A DNA stretch of 64,000 bases. Origin: Capronia americana. Taxonomy: Eukaryota; Ascomycota; Eurotiomycetes; Chaetothyriales; Herpotrichiellaceae. The stretch spans positions 1,984,001 through 2,048,000 of the forward strand of contig JADWQD010000002.1 in assembly GCA_016110215.1 (NCBI GenBank). The letters run 5' to 3'. The stretch's first letter is position 1, and each line of letters starts with the position of its first letter. Positions 1 through 9,940 of this stretch are shown one piece after another. Both the position numbers and the translations under genes were made by a program. The notes under the pieces were generated by a model. It was not told the origin of the DNA. It searched no databases and saw nothing but the letters and a program-made list of their open reading frames with translations.

Positions 1-1426
1 CCTCGTCCCAAGCTGGTGATATTAGTCCGGTCCGTATCGTACACCTTCCCCTTGGAAATGCTTGCTTACCTCGGATGTTGTTAGTCGACGGCGCCAGCCT
101 GAGACCAACCCTGTTGAAGCGGCTTTGCCCGAGCTCGGCTGCGGTCCGTCTTGGAAACTCCTCACGGAGAATTCCCTCGAGGCGCTGGTCGATGGTATCC
201 TGCCAGTTGATGTTGTGGCATATACCTCCTGCATCTCCGGGCGTCGTCTCCACAAAATAGTCCTCATAGCGGTTGAAGGCGTCGAGTTCATCGAGAGTAC
301 TATCGCCCAGGAGCACATCGCTCATGAGTCCTTTCAACACGAAGAAAGTTTTCGAATATGAGGCGTCGCCAATTCCCAGAGGAACTTGAACGTAACCAGC
401 GACTTTCTTCACGGAGTTGTTGGCTAAGACGACGTATCCTGTTTCTTTTGGAAGCTCGTTGATGAGCCATCGATGGCGTCTTGCATAGTCGTAGGAGACC
501 AGGTCGATATCCGAGCCGGTGTCCGCAGCGGCTGATGCCATTCTGCCGTCTACTGAGCAGCTCAGCCACCGCCGGGGTGCGTCCATGTAGCACACTCGCC
601 AAAGCTTTTCCAGGGAAGGTGTACCCAGCTTTTTCAGCCGGTGTCTGAACCTTGTAAGGGTCTCCGTGAAACGCAGGAAAGGATCTCCCATGATCACTGC
701 AGCTGCACATTTCTCAACCACAGAGAACCGACAGTTGCGCCATACCTTGGACGGATCATCCGGGAATGCAACATCGGCAACGACTTCGCCAATGGACCTG
801 AATGCATTGCCACAAGCATTGGTATACAGACGTCGCTTCTCCTGGTGTCGATCAATCGCCACGCCGGTTCGATCAGCAAACTCTCGACTCATCATGTTCT
901 CAGTGGACAAGGTGTCTGGGAGTGCATCGCAATGAACACCGTTCACAACTGCTGGTAGCATCGATCTGTTGGGGCGTAGCAAGGCTTCCTCAAGCCAAGG
1001 GGCTCTTCGATATCCTGATACTGGCTGCAGAGTACAGTCAGCGTGGACAATTATTCACTTGAGGATTTATTGTACCTCAATTTCGAATATTCCACGACGC
1101 TTGAATTCGTCTAGACTTACCAGTGGAACGATCTCTGGGGGCTTGAACATGTGCAGGTCAAAGGTCTCCGCCATCATCATAAGCCTATCGTACTCTGTCC
1201 ACCGCTTAACGAAATCTCGCCGTTTACGATTCTCCTCTTCCAGTCGCATAACGTACTCTTTCATTCGCCTGTGAACCGCTTTGCTCTGTTCCTTTAGCCT
1301 CTTCAAGCGAGCATACCGCTCGTCAACCTTCGACCGGGCAAGCGGACGTTGCAGACCTCCACCCCCGGACTGTGACCCACCAACATCGCCATTGTCGGTG
1401 TGGGGACTGGCAAACAGTTCAGCCAT
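1..1426 (-). CDS. Tandem retropepsin-like (aspartic protease fold) protein, 3' end outside window
   Basis: Function unknown; the fold suggests an aspartic peptidase or a peptidase-derived scaffold. Exons read on the minus strand as 1426-1076, 1024-70 and 12 onward past the window edge; introns 1025-1075 and 13-69 have GT-AG ends and keep the frame. Residues about 30-100 are a charged helix/coiled coil. A first retropepsin-like unit follows (VVNGVHCDALPDTLSTEN, with Asp154), closing with an IMGDPFL strand where viral-type proteases have the Gly-Arg/Asp loop. A second unit carries the canonical ADTGSDIDLVS (Asp285-Thr-Gly-Ser) and closes with DVLLGDSTL. Thus copy 1 has Asp-Thr-Leu in place of Asp-Thr-Gly and copy 2 is intact. 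No reverse transcriptase, integrase or LTR is visible and the gene has introns, so it is a host gene rather than a live element. Domain assignment is by motif only. Confidence 0.7.
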
Positions 1427-2173
1427 AGATAGCAGTAGAAAGAAATGGCCTAAATTGTTCGGACAAAGACTGTCGCCAGTCCTGGAGACCTAAGGTCTCA
1501 TCACCAAGAAGGGAGATCCAAGCAGTGTGCCCCGAAGATTGTGAACCCGGAGATTTAGGAGGAAGCAAAAGAAAAATGGCCGGGAGAAGGGGGGCGCAGG
1601 GTTCCCAAGGTGGGCGGGAGAAACTTGTGTTTAAAGCTTTGCGGCAGAAGAAGCGCGGGCGTCGAGAGGAGGCGGTGTTGCGCCCCGAATCATAAGGCCC
1701 AGTCAAGTTGGGCAAACTGCTGGTCTGGACTGTCCAAGAACTGCAGCATTGGCTTTTGAATTGCCCTGCTCTTTGTGTATTAGTACGATGGCAGACCCTA
1801 TTTCTGCTGTGTGGCTGCCTCTCAGGAGGTGGGCTTTGCTTGTGATTCGCGCCATGTAGTGAACGCTGTCCGAAACAGAGACGTTGAGTGGGCTGTGTTG
1901 GGCTCGGCGTTGATGACCACGTCGCACCTTGCTATTAGTTGTGTCCTGCAGCATGACTTCGGCCAGTTCAGACACCATGCTTCCATGGTCATTTCTGTAT
2001 TCGGATTTTGGGGTCGCATCCAGCCTCGAGCGTGTCTAAAAGAGCTGGTCAATATCGTATCTTCACAGTGCACTTGAACCCGGCCTGAGAGTTCCTGGAC
2101 CACTAGGATACTGACACCTCCTCGCTGACATTGATGTAGCAGAAGTGTTGAGGCAGACTCTGGAGTCCGCTTG
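1427..2173. other. Divergent intergenic region
   Basis: Shared upstream region of the retropepsin-like gene (minus) and the DUF6594 gene (plus). Short open frames on both strands overlap each other and show no recognisable protein. I see no RNA gene or repeat. Confidence 0.5.
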
Positions 2174-3172
2174 ATGGCTGACGAGGAGAAGAGCGCCAGG
2201 CCCCAGCAATACCTGACCGGCTTCGGCTCGTTTGCAAACTTCATTTCCAGCGACAGCGACCACGCCACGGCAGTCTACAAAACCTTTGACAAGCTCACTG
2301 CCCGCGACCTGCTCTATTATGAAGCTGAGCTGTTGGAACTTGAAGCATTGCAAGATCAATTCGACCACGAAGACGCCACCGATGTCGACAAGGTCGACAG
2401 CTTCAGCCCCGAGTGGTTTCGCATTCGGCAGAATGCGCGGGATTGGTCTTCTTTCAAGCAGAGTTCTCAAGAGCCCAGCGCCGTTGGGGCACGATGGAAG
2501 AGGCGAATGGACCTGGCCATGCAGATCAGAGCGACTCTGAAAGAATACCGCGAAGCTCTCGTCGCCAATGCCAAGGTGTTGTCATTGTCGCGCCCGTCCA
2601 AGCAGACCATGACGGCCTTATCGCATACATTCCACCAGAGGCTATCGGGCTCTGACGACTCGTCCGAGGCAGATGCCGTGCTGATGGGCCACAGTTCGCA
2701 CCTCTACCCGCTGCTCTCGAGGCGGTGCGAGCAACCGCATACCGATCACATCTCGCTAAAGTCCGTCCCGGAACCTGACTTCTTGACGTTCTTCTTGAAG
2801 ACATATTGCTCGCGACTCTTCAAGGTTCGACATCGAGCTCCTTCGCATGGCCTAACACACATGTCTGCGCCAGAAGTACGCCACTACTCCATCGAACGCA
2901 TCAACTTTGCGGCTTCATTCATCACAACAGCCCTCTCGGCGCTCCTTCTCTTCCTACCGATATATGTACTCTACCACATGTCGTCCAGCAAGCCGGGGTT
3001 GACACTCGGACTGATTGCTCTGTTCACGTGTCTGTTCGCTGCGACTATTGCCCTTGTCACAAATGCCAGGAGAGCAGAGATCTTCGGCTCATGCGCCGCC
3101 TATGCGGCAGTACTGGTGGTCTTCGTCAGCGGTGACTTCGCTAATGGAAGTAATGTTGGCCCTAATGATTAA
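2174..3172 (+). CDS. DUF6594-type membrane protein
   Basis: Uncharacterised fungal membrane protein of 332 residues, uninterrupted by introns. The N-terminal part has the signature I associate with DUF6594: a GFGSFANFISSD segment followed by RDLLYYEAELLELEALQDQF, a helix that probably forms a coiled coil. Around residues 240-320 there are three hydrophobic segments (AASFITTALSALLLFLPIYV, LGLIALFTCLFAATIALV and SCAAYAAVLVVFVS), so the C-terminus is membrane embedded and the N-terminus is likely cytosolic. The ATG at 2174 is chosen because the only earlier in-frame start-like codon is the TTG just before it. DUF6594 proteins are numerous in Pezizomycotina and none that I know has a firm biochemical role. 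Some sit near heterokaryon-incompatibility or secondary-metabolite loci, but nothing here supports either context. Confidence 0.8.
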   Translation: MADEEKSARPQQYLTGFGSFANFISSDSDHATAVYKTFDKLTARDLLYYEAELLELEALQDQFDHEDATDVDKVDSFSPEWFRIRQNARDWSSFKQSSQEPSAVGARWKRRMDLAMQIRATLKEYREALVANAKVLSLSRPSKQTMTALSHTFHQRLSGSDDSSEADAVLMGHSSHLYPLLSRRCEQPHTDHISLKSVPEPDFLTFFLKTYCSRLFKVRHRAPSHGLTHMSAPEVRHYSIERINFAASFITTALSALLLFLPIYVLYHMSSSKPGLTLGLIALFTCLFAATIALVTNARRAEIFGSCAAYAAVLVVFVSGDFANGSNVGPND

Positions 3173-3620
3173 GACAGAAGTCCCGATACCAGGGCAGCTG
3201 TTTCTGGCTCTTCGCTGACAAGAAGCGCCAATGTCGAAAACGGGCCGTGTCAGGAATGAAGTCAATTCGAAAAGAGTACGCCGTATTAGCACTTCGGTTG
3301 CGGAAATTGAATCAAAACATGGATGAATGCTGAGGCTTCTAAATATGTGCGAGATCGCCGTCTCACGCAGATGTGATGATGAAATAACACAACACACATA
3401 CTTCAGTGAGTCTACTCGAAGCCGATACGAAGTGAAACTCATTCCCAGCGCACTAGTCACGCCGACATCAGATCTCCGAGACTCTTGGTGCAATACACGA
3501 TAGGGGCTGTTGTTGAGATAGCTTGTGGCCATACGAGGAGACACGCTACAGGGTGCGATTCGTGCAGCAAGACCGGAGATTGTTGGAGCATGGTGTCCAG
3601 GCTAGAACCAATCCCGCGCC
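3173..3620. other. Convergent intergenic region
   Basis: 3' flank shared by the DUF6594 gene and the secreted-protein gene on the opposite strand. No coding potential, repeat or RNA gene seen. Confidence 0.5.
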
Positions 3621-4421
3621 TCAGGAGTAGGTGCACACATTGACACTGTCGAGGTACAAGACGGTCGTTGCGGGGAGCAGAGCTGAAGTTGCTACCCCGA
3701 AGGTGACGCTGATGAGGTTTCTGAAGCTGTCTGGCAGCTGGAAGAAGACCATAGAGTTGGCTAAAATATTTGTAGGGCTGAATGAGATTGTGTGCGCTGG
3801 GACGGAATTGCTATCCTTGTCGATACCCGTCACAGTGACGGTACAACCCAAAGGCACGCTTGGCACCTGCGGATTTCCCTGAAGGAGCGTACATGCGAGT
3901 CGACCGGAGTAGATATCGAAATACGCGGAAGGAGATGCGGTGATGTTGCCGAAAGGCTGGAGGGTGAGCTGCCCGAGCTGGAGGAGATCGTTCAAGATGG
4001 TGGCAGCGGCCACATTTGGCGATGATTCTGGAATGATTCCACCAGCTGTTCCCAGCAACTTGCTTGATGACTAGATGTATTTGTGAGACAGGCTAAACCA
4101 ATCAACACGGGCAGTGACAGGAAACTCACCGAGATGCCAAATCCGGCATACGTATGGCCATTATATGTGCCGACAGGTGAGAGTTGAGGCACCAGGACGA
4201 AGCCAGCCTCATCAAACTGTTCGAAGGCAAGACGTTAGCAGGTAGGTCTTCCCAGACTGAGAAGCGAGTAAGAAGCGGAAGAGTTCGCTCACCGTGTCCG
4301 TGACGTTGGCGCATGACTGGCCACTCTCTGGCGATTCGCTTGGGGCAGGGATCGAGTTGACGAGAGAAACCAATGGCAGAAGTGGCAGCAGCAAGACCGC
4401 AACGCGGCCTGAGAAGAGCAT
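3621..4421 (-). CDS. Small secreted protein of unknown function
   Basis: Three exons on the minus strand: 4421-4293, 4216-4130 and 4070-3621, with introns of 76 and 59 bp that both fall between codons and have GTGAGC/GTGAGT donors. The spliced product is 221 residues. It starts with a clear signal peptide (hydrophobic LLLPLLPLVSLVNS after MLFSGRVAV) and has no later membrane segment, so it should be secreted or cell-wall associated. The mature part contains four cysteines (SCANVTD, ACTLLQG, GCTVTVTG and the C-terminal VCTYS), which could form two disulfides, and is rich in Ser, Thr, Val and Leu, suggesting a beta-sandwich. I recognise no named family. It might be an effector-like or cell-surface protein, but that is only inference from size and secretion. 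Confidence 0.7.
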
Positions 4422-5336
4422 TACGATGGTTTCCGCCTTCCGTGCGGCTCAGGCGATGATCCGAAGATGAAGGAATACAAACGGTGGGTAGTTTGAGCAG
4501 ACCCTTGATTTGGACGTAGAGGAAGAAGAAGGCAGCCGACCTGAAATGGGAGTCAGATGAATATAAAGCAATTGGGAAGCCGACAAGCGTCATTCCTGCC
4601 TCAAGGCGGGCAGGACAGGGCGAGTAGATGACAGCAGCGCTTGATAGAGCAGGAGCGATACAGCATCCTTGTTTCGTAGCCCGGTGACAATGTGTCCAGT
4701 TGCCTCTCTTCTGGATACAGTAGCTTACTGCAGCGAGTCTCTCAATCCACAAGTGCCCCTATGTGCTCCTCCATGTCGCATCAGATTCAACTCACCCCCA
4801 CCATCAGCACCCAAGCTGCACTGAACCATCGTCTGATGTTCTACGAAGCACAGCTGTGTGCATCGGTCAGCGAGCAGAAACCGTCTCGATATGCCACAGG
4901 AAGCGGCGATCTCATGTCAGGGAACGAAGATTTGAGATCCAGACCTCAACATAGAGATTCGTCAAATGACACTACAGGTAAGTCCTCGCGGTGAGAGCTG
5001 CTCAGGGTTGCACAACGAGGCTTCTCGCAGGCGAACATTGTTGACTTTCTGCTCAAATTGATTTCCACCACCATCCGAAGATTTGCCGAGCTCCGGGCAC
5101 CAACCAGGCCAGTGAGGCCCAATTGCCGAGACCCTATGATCTCATCTTCGTCGACGCCGTATCTCACCTCAGACGTAGACTCGATATCTGTTTACGCATT
5201 TCAATGCACAACCCCTTGACACCTCCAGGAGCTCACGGGCGCCACCGCCAACAAGCATTTGACGTATCCTATGGAGCTTGGGAATTTTGAACGGAACCGG
5301 TTCCGACAGCCATCTGAAGAAACACATCACTGACCA
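4422..5336. other. Divergent intergenic region
   Basis: Upstream region of the secreted-protein gene (minus) and of the sphingomyelinase-like gene (plus). A plus-strand frame at about 4692-4994 and a minus-strand frame reaching 4752 are open but have no recognisable content. No repeat or RNA gene seen. Confidence 0.45.
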
Positions 5337-7688
5337 ATGCTGCGAAGATTTGGTGCCGGCCTACCCTCCGTGCTGTTCATGTTGTTCTCATTCTTCGGGG
5401 CGCTCGTCGGCTACTGGGCCATTCTCAAGCACACTTCTCTGGTGACAGCAGCCTTTGCCGGCAATGCAAACGCCCAGGCACCGTTGACTGGCTTGCCGGA
5501 AGCGTTAAACCCAGAGCTCACGAATACGATCGGAAACGACCTGATCAAGCTCTACTACAATGGCACAGGCCCAGTCCCTTCGTACGACGAGAAGTCACCG
5601 ATTCCCGAGCCCATCACCCCTCTGAACGCAGAGGCAATTGGGGCTTCGATCTTGAAGGAACTGCTCTCAATCGTCGAGACGCCCTACTACCCAGATGTAT
5701 GCTCGAAATGCATTGCCGCAGGCCAAGTACTGCAAGTTGCGGCCATCACCCAACCCGTATCGGTTTTCACGAGCGTACTCATCCAAGCATGTAATGCTCT
5801 CCCGGATATCAAGGCCAAGCTCCGGTCAGCTTCTTGTGAATCACACTTCAGCGGTGTCGGAGGATTCGGCCCATACATGGCACAGCTGTTCTCGAAGATG
5901 TCCTTGGCAACAGGTGACATGCAACACATGTGCTCTGTCAACTATAACCTTTGCGAAGAACAGCCTCCTATCCTGATCGACGAAGACTTGTACTTCGCTC
6001 CGAAGCCCGAGTCGGCCAACATTGCCCCAGAACCTTCGGACCATACGTTCAATGTGCTTCACCTCTCGGATTGGCATCTTGACCTCCGATACGATATCGG
6101 ATCTGAAGGCAATTGTTCAGACTACATGTGCTGCCGACCGTACTCGGTCAACACAGAGCTATCCACCGATTCCAGCAACCCTTCAATCCCAGCCTCCCGG
6201 TTTGGATCGTTCCTGTGCGACTCGCCCGCCGACCTAGCGCTTTCAGCTTTTATGAACATGCCGAATTTCTTCGACATGGACGAGCTGGCTTTCAGCATTT
6301 TCACCGGCGACATCGTTTCGCACGATCCTGAAGATCTGCTCTCACAAGCTTATGTCTCATACGAAGAAGAGATTACTTTCAAAGTTTTCAAGCGGATGCT
6401 GGGCGAGAAAACACCCATTTACGCAGCCCTTGGAAACCACGATTCCCTACCCGTCGGCTTCAACACTCCACATGTCATGGACCCGGATCCAACGAACAGT
6501 AGCAGCAATATCCTGCAATGGAATTATGACCTCGTGTCTGCCTTATGGTCAGGCTACTCTTGGCTCAATGATACTGAAGCTGAATTCGCGCGCACCCACT
6601 ACGGCGCGTATGCAACAACCACCTCTCACGGGTTGCGTATCATTTCTTTGAACTCCGATTTCTGGTATAAAGAGAATATCTTCAACTATTGGAACGTCAC
6701 CAATCCAGACCCGAGCGGGATTCTGAAGTGGTTGGCAGACGAGCTCTCAGCATGCGAGAAAAGGGGTCAACGAGCGTGGATCATTGCTCATGTGCTGTCT
6801 GGGTACGATGGAAGCGCGCCGATGCCGAATCCAAGCGCGTTATTCTATTCCATAGTGCGCAGGTTTTCACCTGCCACCATCGCAGCAATATTTTTCGGGT
6901 AAGTGTCCTCGTGATTGCCAGACCACATACAAGCTAACCGACTCTCACCAACTAGACACACGCACCAAGATCAACTGCAAATCTTCTATGACTATCTTCC
7001 ATCCTCAGAGGTCCTCATCTCCGATCCCAACAACGCAGATGTGCCACGCAAACTCCGCGACACGACGCAAATCGACATTTCAAAGCCCCTCCAAGTGTCC
7101 TACATCGGTCCCTCGATCACCCCTCTGACGGGTCTGAACTCCGGCTATCGAGTCTATCAAGTTGACACCAAGACCTTCTCCGTCATGGGCGCGCAGACGT
7201 ACTTTGCGAACATGAGCAACAGCCTGAAATGGACGAAGCCCGTCTGGGAGTTTGAGTACGACACAAGGGAGGCTTATTCCGTGAGGTCCGATTCGGAAGA
7301 TTCACACTCAGACTCGGACTCGGTGGAAGATAATCGACTTCGACGTGACGACAGCGACAGCGACAGCAAGCACGGGCTAGGCGTTCCTTGGCCTTCACAG
7401 TTACCTCTCAATGCCACATTTTGGCACCTCGTCACTGAGAAGATGCTCAACGACACAGACTTCACGGCTGACCCTCCTGCAAAATCGGAACTGCTTCAAC
7501 TATATGAGCTGTACGAGGCCAAGTCTAGCACTGACCCTAATCGTCGAGTCAGCGGCGGGACAAAGAGTGCGGAGCAGAAGGTCTGCTACCTCCGAGCGGG
7601 AAGTGGCTACCTAGGCCGCTACTGCAGGGAGAGATATGGCGGTGGGGATGCGAGAAGTCTCAGAGAACGGGAGTTTGAGATCAGGTGA
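5337..7688 (+). CDS. Acid sphingomyelinase-like phosphodiesterase
   Basis: Predicted secreted or lumenal zinc-dependent phosphodiesterase of the acid sphingomyelinase branch of calcineurin-like metallophosphatases, which cleave phosphocholine from sphingomyelin-like lipids; the fungal substrate is uncertain. Two exons, 5337-6898 and 6956-7688, joined across a 57-bp intron so that the last metal motif GHTHQDQ is restored; product 764 residues. Order seen: N-terminal hydrophobic signal/anchor; saposin-B-like cysteine domain (CSKCIAAG near residue 121 to about 210); metal motifs SDWHLD (244), GDIVSHD (323), LGNHDS (365), AHVLSG (484) and GHTH (521). All expected ligands are present, so the enzyme looks active. 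About residues 628-662 form a Ser/Asp-rich acidic insert. The last exon may splice again (donor 7685, acceptor ending 7733), which would end the protein at 7773 with a basic tail. Confidence 0.85.
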
Positions 7689-8088
7689 GTTGAGTTGGTG
7701 CGTCGATCTGAAGAACTGATGGAAGGCGTGTAGAAGGAGTGAGTTGGCCCAACGTAGATGGAGAGGTTTGTGAGAAATTAAGCTACATATGGGTAAACAG
7801 ATACATGACCGTTATGATTATCAGCGTTTGGGTAGATTATACATTCAGTACTTGTTGGCATCAGGTCGCGTCCACCTCGGCAAGCATGATTACAATGAAT
7901 AGCCTCAGCCAGTAGATCGACGCAGCAATGCACTCCACAGACACCTCGCTCGAAACCAAGGCGCTTCCGTACCGTCATACCGGTCATTAAAACCAAACAA
8001 CCACACATGCTCCGAACACCGCCCACGGTACTATTCCAGGTGGTTGATTGATGGACTGGATCCATCCATCCATCCATCCATCGAACCA
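7689..8088. other. Convergent intergenic region
   Basis: Contains a possible extra coding segment of the preceding gene (7734-7773) and the CCAT microsatellite near its right end. Nothing else recognised. Confidence 0.45.
8060..8082. repeat. (CCAT)n microsatellite
   Basis: About five and a half perfect copies of the tetranucleotide CCAT, directly beside the stop codon of the low-complexity gene on the minus strand. Confidence 0.9.
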
Positions 8089-8877
8089 TCACGTCGACCT
8101 CCCTTTCCCGTCCCCGTCGTCCTCCTTCTTCCGCGTCCCACGACTCACAATCTCCCGGGCCGTCTCCCTGATACTGAACCCGCCGAACAGCCAATCATCG
8201 CCGTGCCGCCCGTACCCGCCGGGCGAACTGCCGCTATATCTCGGTTTCTTCTTCTGCAGCCAACTATCCCGCTTCTCGATCCCCGGCGACAGGGTGGGGG
8301 TGGCAGGAGGCGAGACGGCACAGTCGGCGGAGCGCTGTCTCCCGTGGTGGTGGTGCGCTACTGCTACTGTTACTGGGGAGCAGCAGCCCTGTCCTCGCGC
8401 CGAGCCCGGGAGAGGTGATGTCTGGGCGTGCTTGAGCGGGGTGCGAGGCGAGACGGAGGCGGAGGTGTCCTCATCCACTGCCGGTATTAACAGCGGCGGT
8501 AGTGGTGCGGATGCCGATGCCGGTGCGGATGCCGATGACAATGGAGCAGGTGGTCTCGGCGATTTAGACCTCGGGCGCGGGAAATGGAAGGTGAAGGCCC
8601 AATGATGATGATGATGATGATGTTGTTGTTGTTGTTGTTTGGCGGCAGTGGCAGTGGCAGTGGCAGTGGTGGGAGGGGACGAGGACGAGGAAGTAGTAAA
8701 TGACGAGATCGGGGATAGAGTGCTCGACGGCGACAGCGTCATGGTGGTGGTGCTGCTGCTAAGAACTCGTCCTCCTTGCGTCCCTTCACTTGAACTTCGG
8801 GCCGTCATGTCAGGTCTGGGCAGCGTTGACAACAGTTCAGGGCCAGGCGAGGTTGGGGCCGTGTCCGGGCTCGTCAT
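8089..8877 (-). CDS. Low-complexity Gln/His/Ser/Pro-rich protein of unknown function
   Basis: Single-exon gene of 262 residues. The first in-frame ATG is at 8877; the frame is open ten codons further but only from a TTG. Most of the protein is predicted disorder: Thr/Ser/Pro tracts, a run of five glutamines followed by seven histidines, alternating Ala/Ser/Pro and a second short His run (AHHHHGRQRS). Only the C-terminus looks like a constrained motif: GDDWLFGGFSIRETAREIV followed by a basic tail. That segment is what one would expect of a conserved short linear motif, whereas the body could vary freely. I do not recognise a family. The unusual composition is a caution, but the frame is open over 780 bp, the opposite strand offers nothing better, and the conserved-looking tail argues for a real gene. 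Confidence 0.6.
   Translation of the reverse strand: MTSPDTAPTSPGPELLSTLPRPDMTARSSSEGTQGGRVLSSSTTTMTLSPSSTLSPISSFTTSSSSSPPTTATATATAAKQQQQQHHHHHHHWAFTFHFPRPRSKSPRPPAPLSSASAPASASAPLPPLLIPAVDEDTSASVSPRTPLKHAQTSPLPGSARGQGCCSPVTVAVAHHHHGRQRSADCAVSPPATPTLSPGIEKRDSWLQKKKPRYSGSSPGGYGRHGDDWLFGGFSIRETAREIVSRGTRKKEDDGDGKGRST
8602..8639. repeat. Compound trinucleotide repeat (ATG)n(TTG)n inside a coding region
   Basis: Seven ATG units followed by five TTG units on the plus strand, read as (CAA)n(CAT)n on the coding strand and giving the polyglutamine-polyhistidine tract of the 8089-8877 gene. Confidence 0.95.
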
Positions 8878-9417
8878 ATTGAGAGGGAAAGCAAAAGTTG
8901 ATTTCAAGGCTGAGGTCGGTGCGAAGGTGCGAAGATGGAGGGGTCGTTCACAACCACCATTATGACGGGAGGATTATATATTTTAAAAAAAAGTAAACTG
9001 AACTATTATATTCGCGGCATCGAGATCACGCGTGCAGTGCACACCCTTTGGCATACCATCCAAGGACATGGCCAAGGACATGGCCTGGCATGGCATGGCA
9101 TATTGGGCCGTAGAACTTGGCGGCGGTCGTCCTGGTCTGGTGTCGCTGATGGATGCCAGGACTGGAAAACATGCACGGCAATATCCAATCAGGCTCGTTA
9201 GAGGACGAACTGACCGACGGGTTGTCCTTGGGAGCCAAGAAGAATGTCAGGACTGATGACGGATCTTTGTGATAGGCACGAAATAACCGACCAAAGGATC
9301 ATCCATGAACGAGGCACGCCCGTTAAATCTGGCAAAGCTCCTACTGTAAGGCACAAAGGCCCTCCCCGCATCGAGCATGACGATTGCCTGGGCCCTTTGC
9401 TCTGCATTCATTGACGG
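8878..9417. other. Intergenic region with short direct repeats
   Basis: Upstream of the low-complexity gene. At 9061-9105 the unit GGACATGGCC and then GGCAT recur in tandem. A minus-strand frame at 9471-9247 is open but unrecognised. Confidence 0.4.
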
Positions 9418-9795
9418 ATGAGTTCGTTGTTGCCATCCAATCATCAGCCGCCACATTCTACACCATTCCATTTATGGCTGGGCATCCTGTTCACCGGTTT
9501 CGGCATCTTCGGTCAATTCTGGGATGAGACGGGCGGGAAATTCAATCAGCGGAATGTACCGAGCACGGAGAATGGAGTAGCTTTGAATCAAGATACAGGA
9601 GCTGTAGGGCCCAGTGTTCACTTTGACCTGCAGATGTTCAACCCAGACACTGCAGTCTACGTCGAAGGGCTCAATCCAGATCGATTCAGCGAAGAGATGG
9701 ACCACGGGATGGATCGAGGAAAGGTCTTGTTTGTGCCAAAGCATGAACACACCGTGGTGTACGGATTGATGTTCTTTGGTCTTGGTGCTCTCTAG
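9418..9795 (+). CDS. Doubtful hypothetical protein, 125 aa
   Basis: Open frame starting with ATG and ending in TAG. The product has two hydrophobic stretches (LWLGILFTGFGIFGQF near residue 20 and VYGLMFFGLGAL at the end) with a polar middle, and matches no family I know. A minus-strand frame covers almost the same interval (9879-9472, 135 residues) and a second one follows it (9471-9247), so the coding strand itself is unsettled. Codon third positions show no clear bias in either direction. It could be a small membrane protein, an exon of an undetected minus-strand gene, or chance. Listed so that the position is not lost. Confidence 0.25.
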   Translation: MSSLLPSNHQPPHSTPFHLWLGILFTGFGIFGQFWDETGGKFNQRNVPSTENGVALNQDTGAVGPSVHFDLQMFNPDTAVYVEGLNPDRFSEEMDHGMDRGKVLFVPKHEHTVVYGLMFFGLGAL

Positions 9796-9940
9796 TGATC
9801 TGATCGCCGGCGAGGTGAGTGTACTGGCAGTAATGATAATGTGTGCATGCATATCATAATTAATACTGTGGCTAACCACCCTTGGGTATATTGAATCCGT
9901 ATGAAAAGGTCTTATCTATTCCATCCAGATGTGATAGATC

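Noticed and set aside
1..1426. Retrotransposon fragment
   Set aside because: Protease-like domains suggested a retroelement, but there is no reverse transcriptase, integrase, LTR or poly-A tract, the gene contains two spliceosomal introns, and the domain is duplicated.
4126..4752. 208-codon minus-strand frame
   Set aside because: Reads through two introns of the secreted-protein gene and into its upstream region; it lacks the signal peptide in frame and has no domain.
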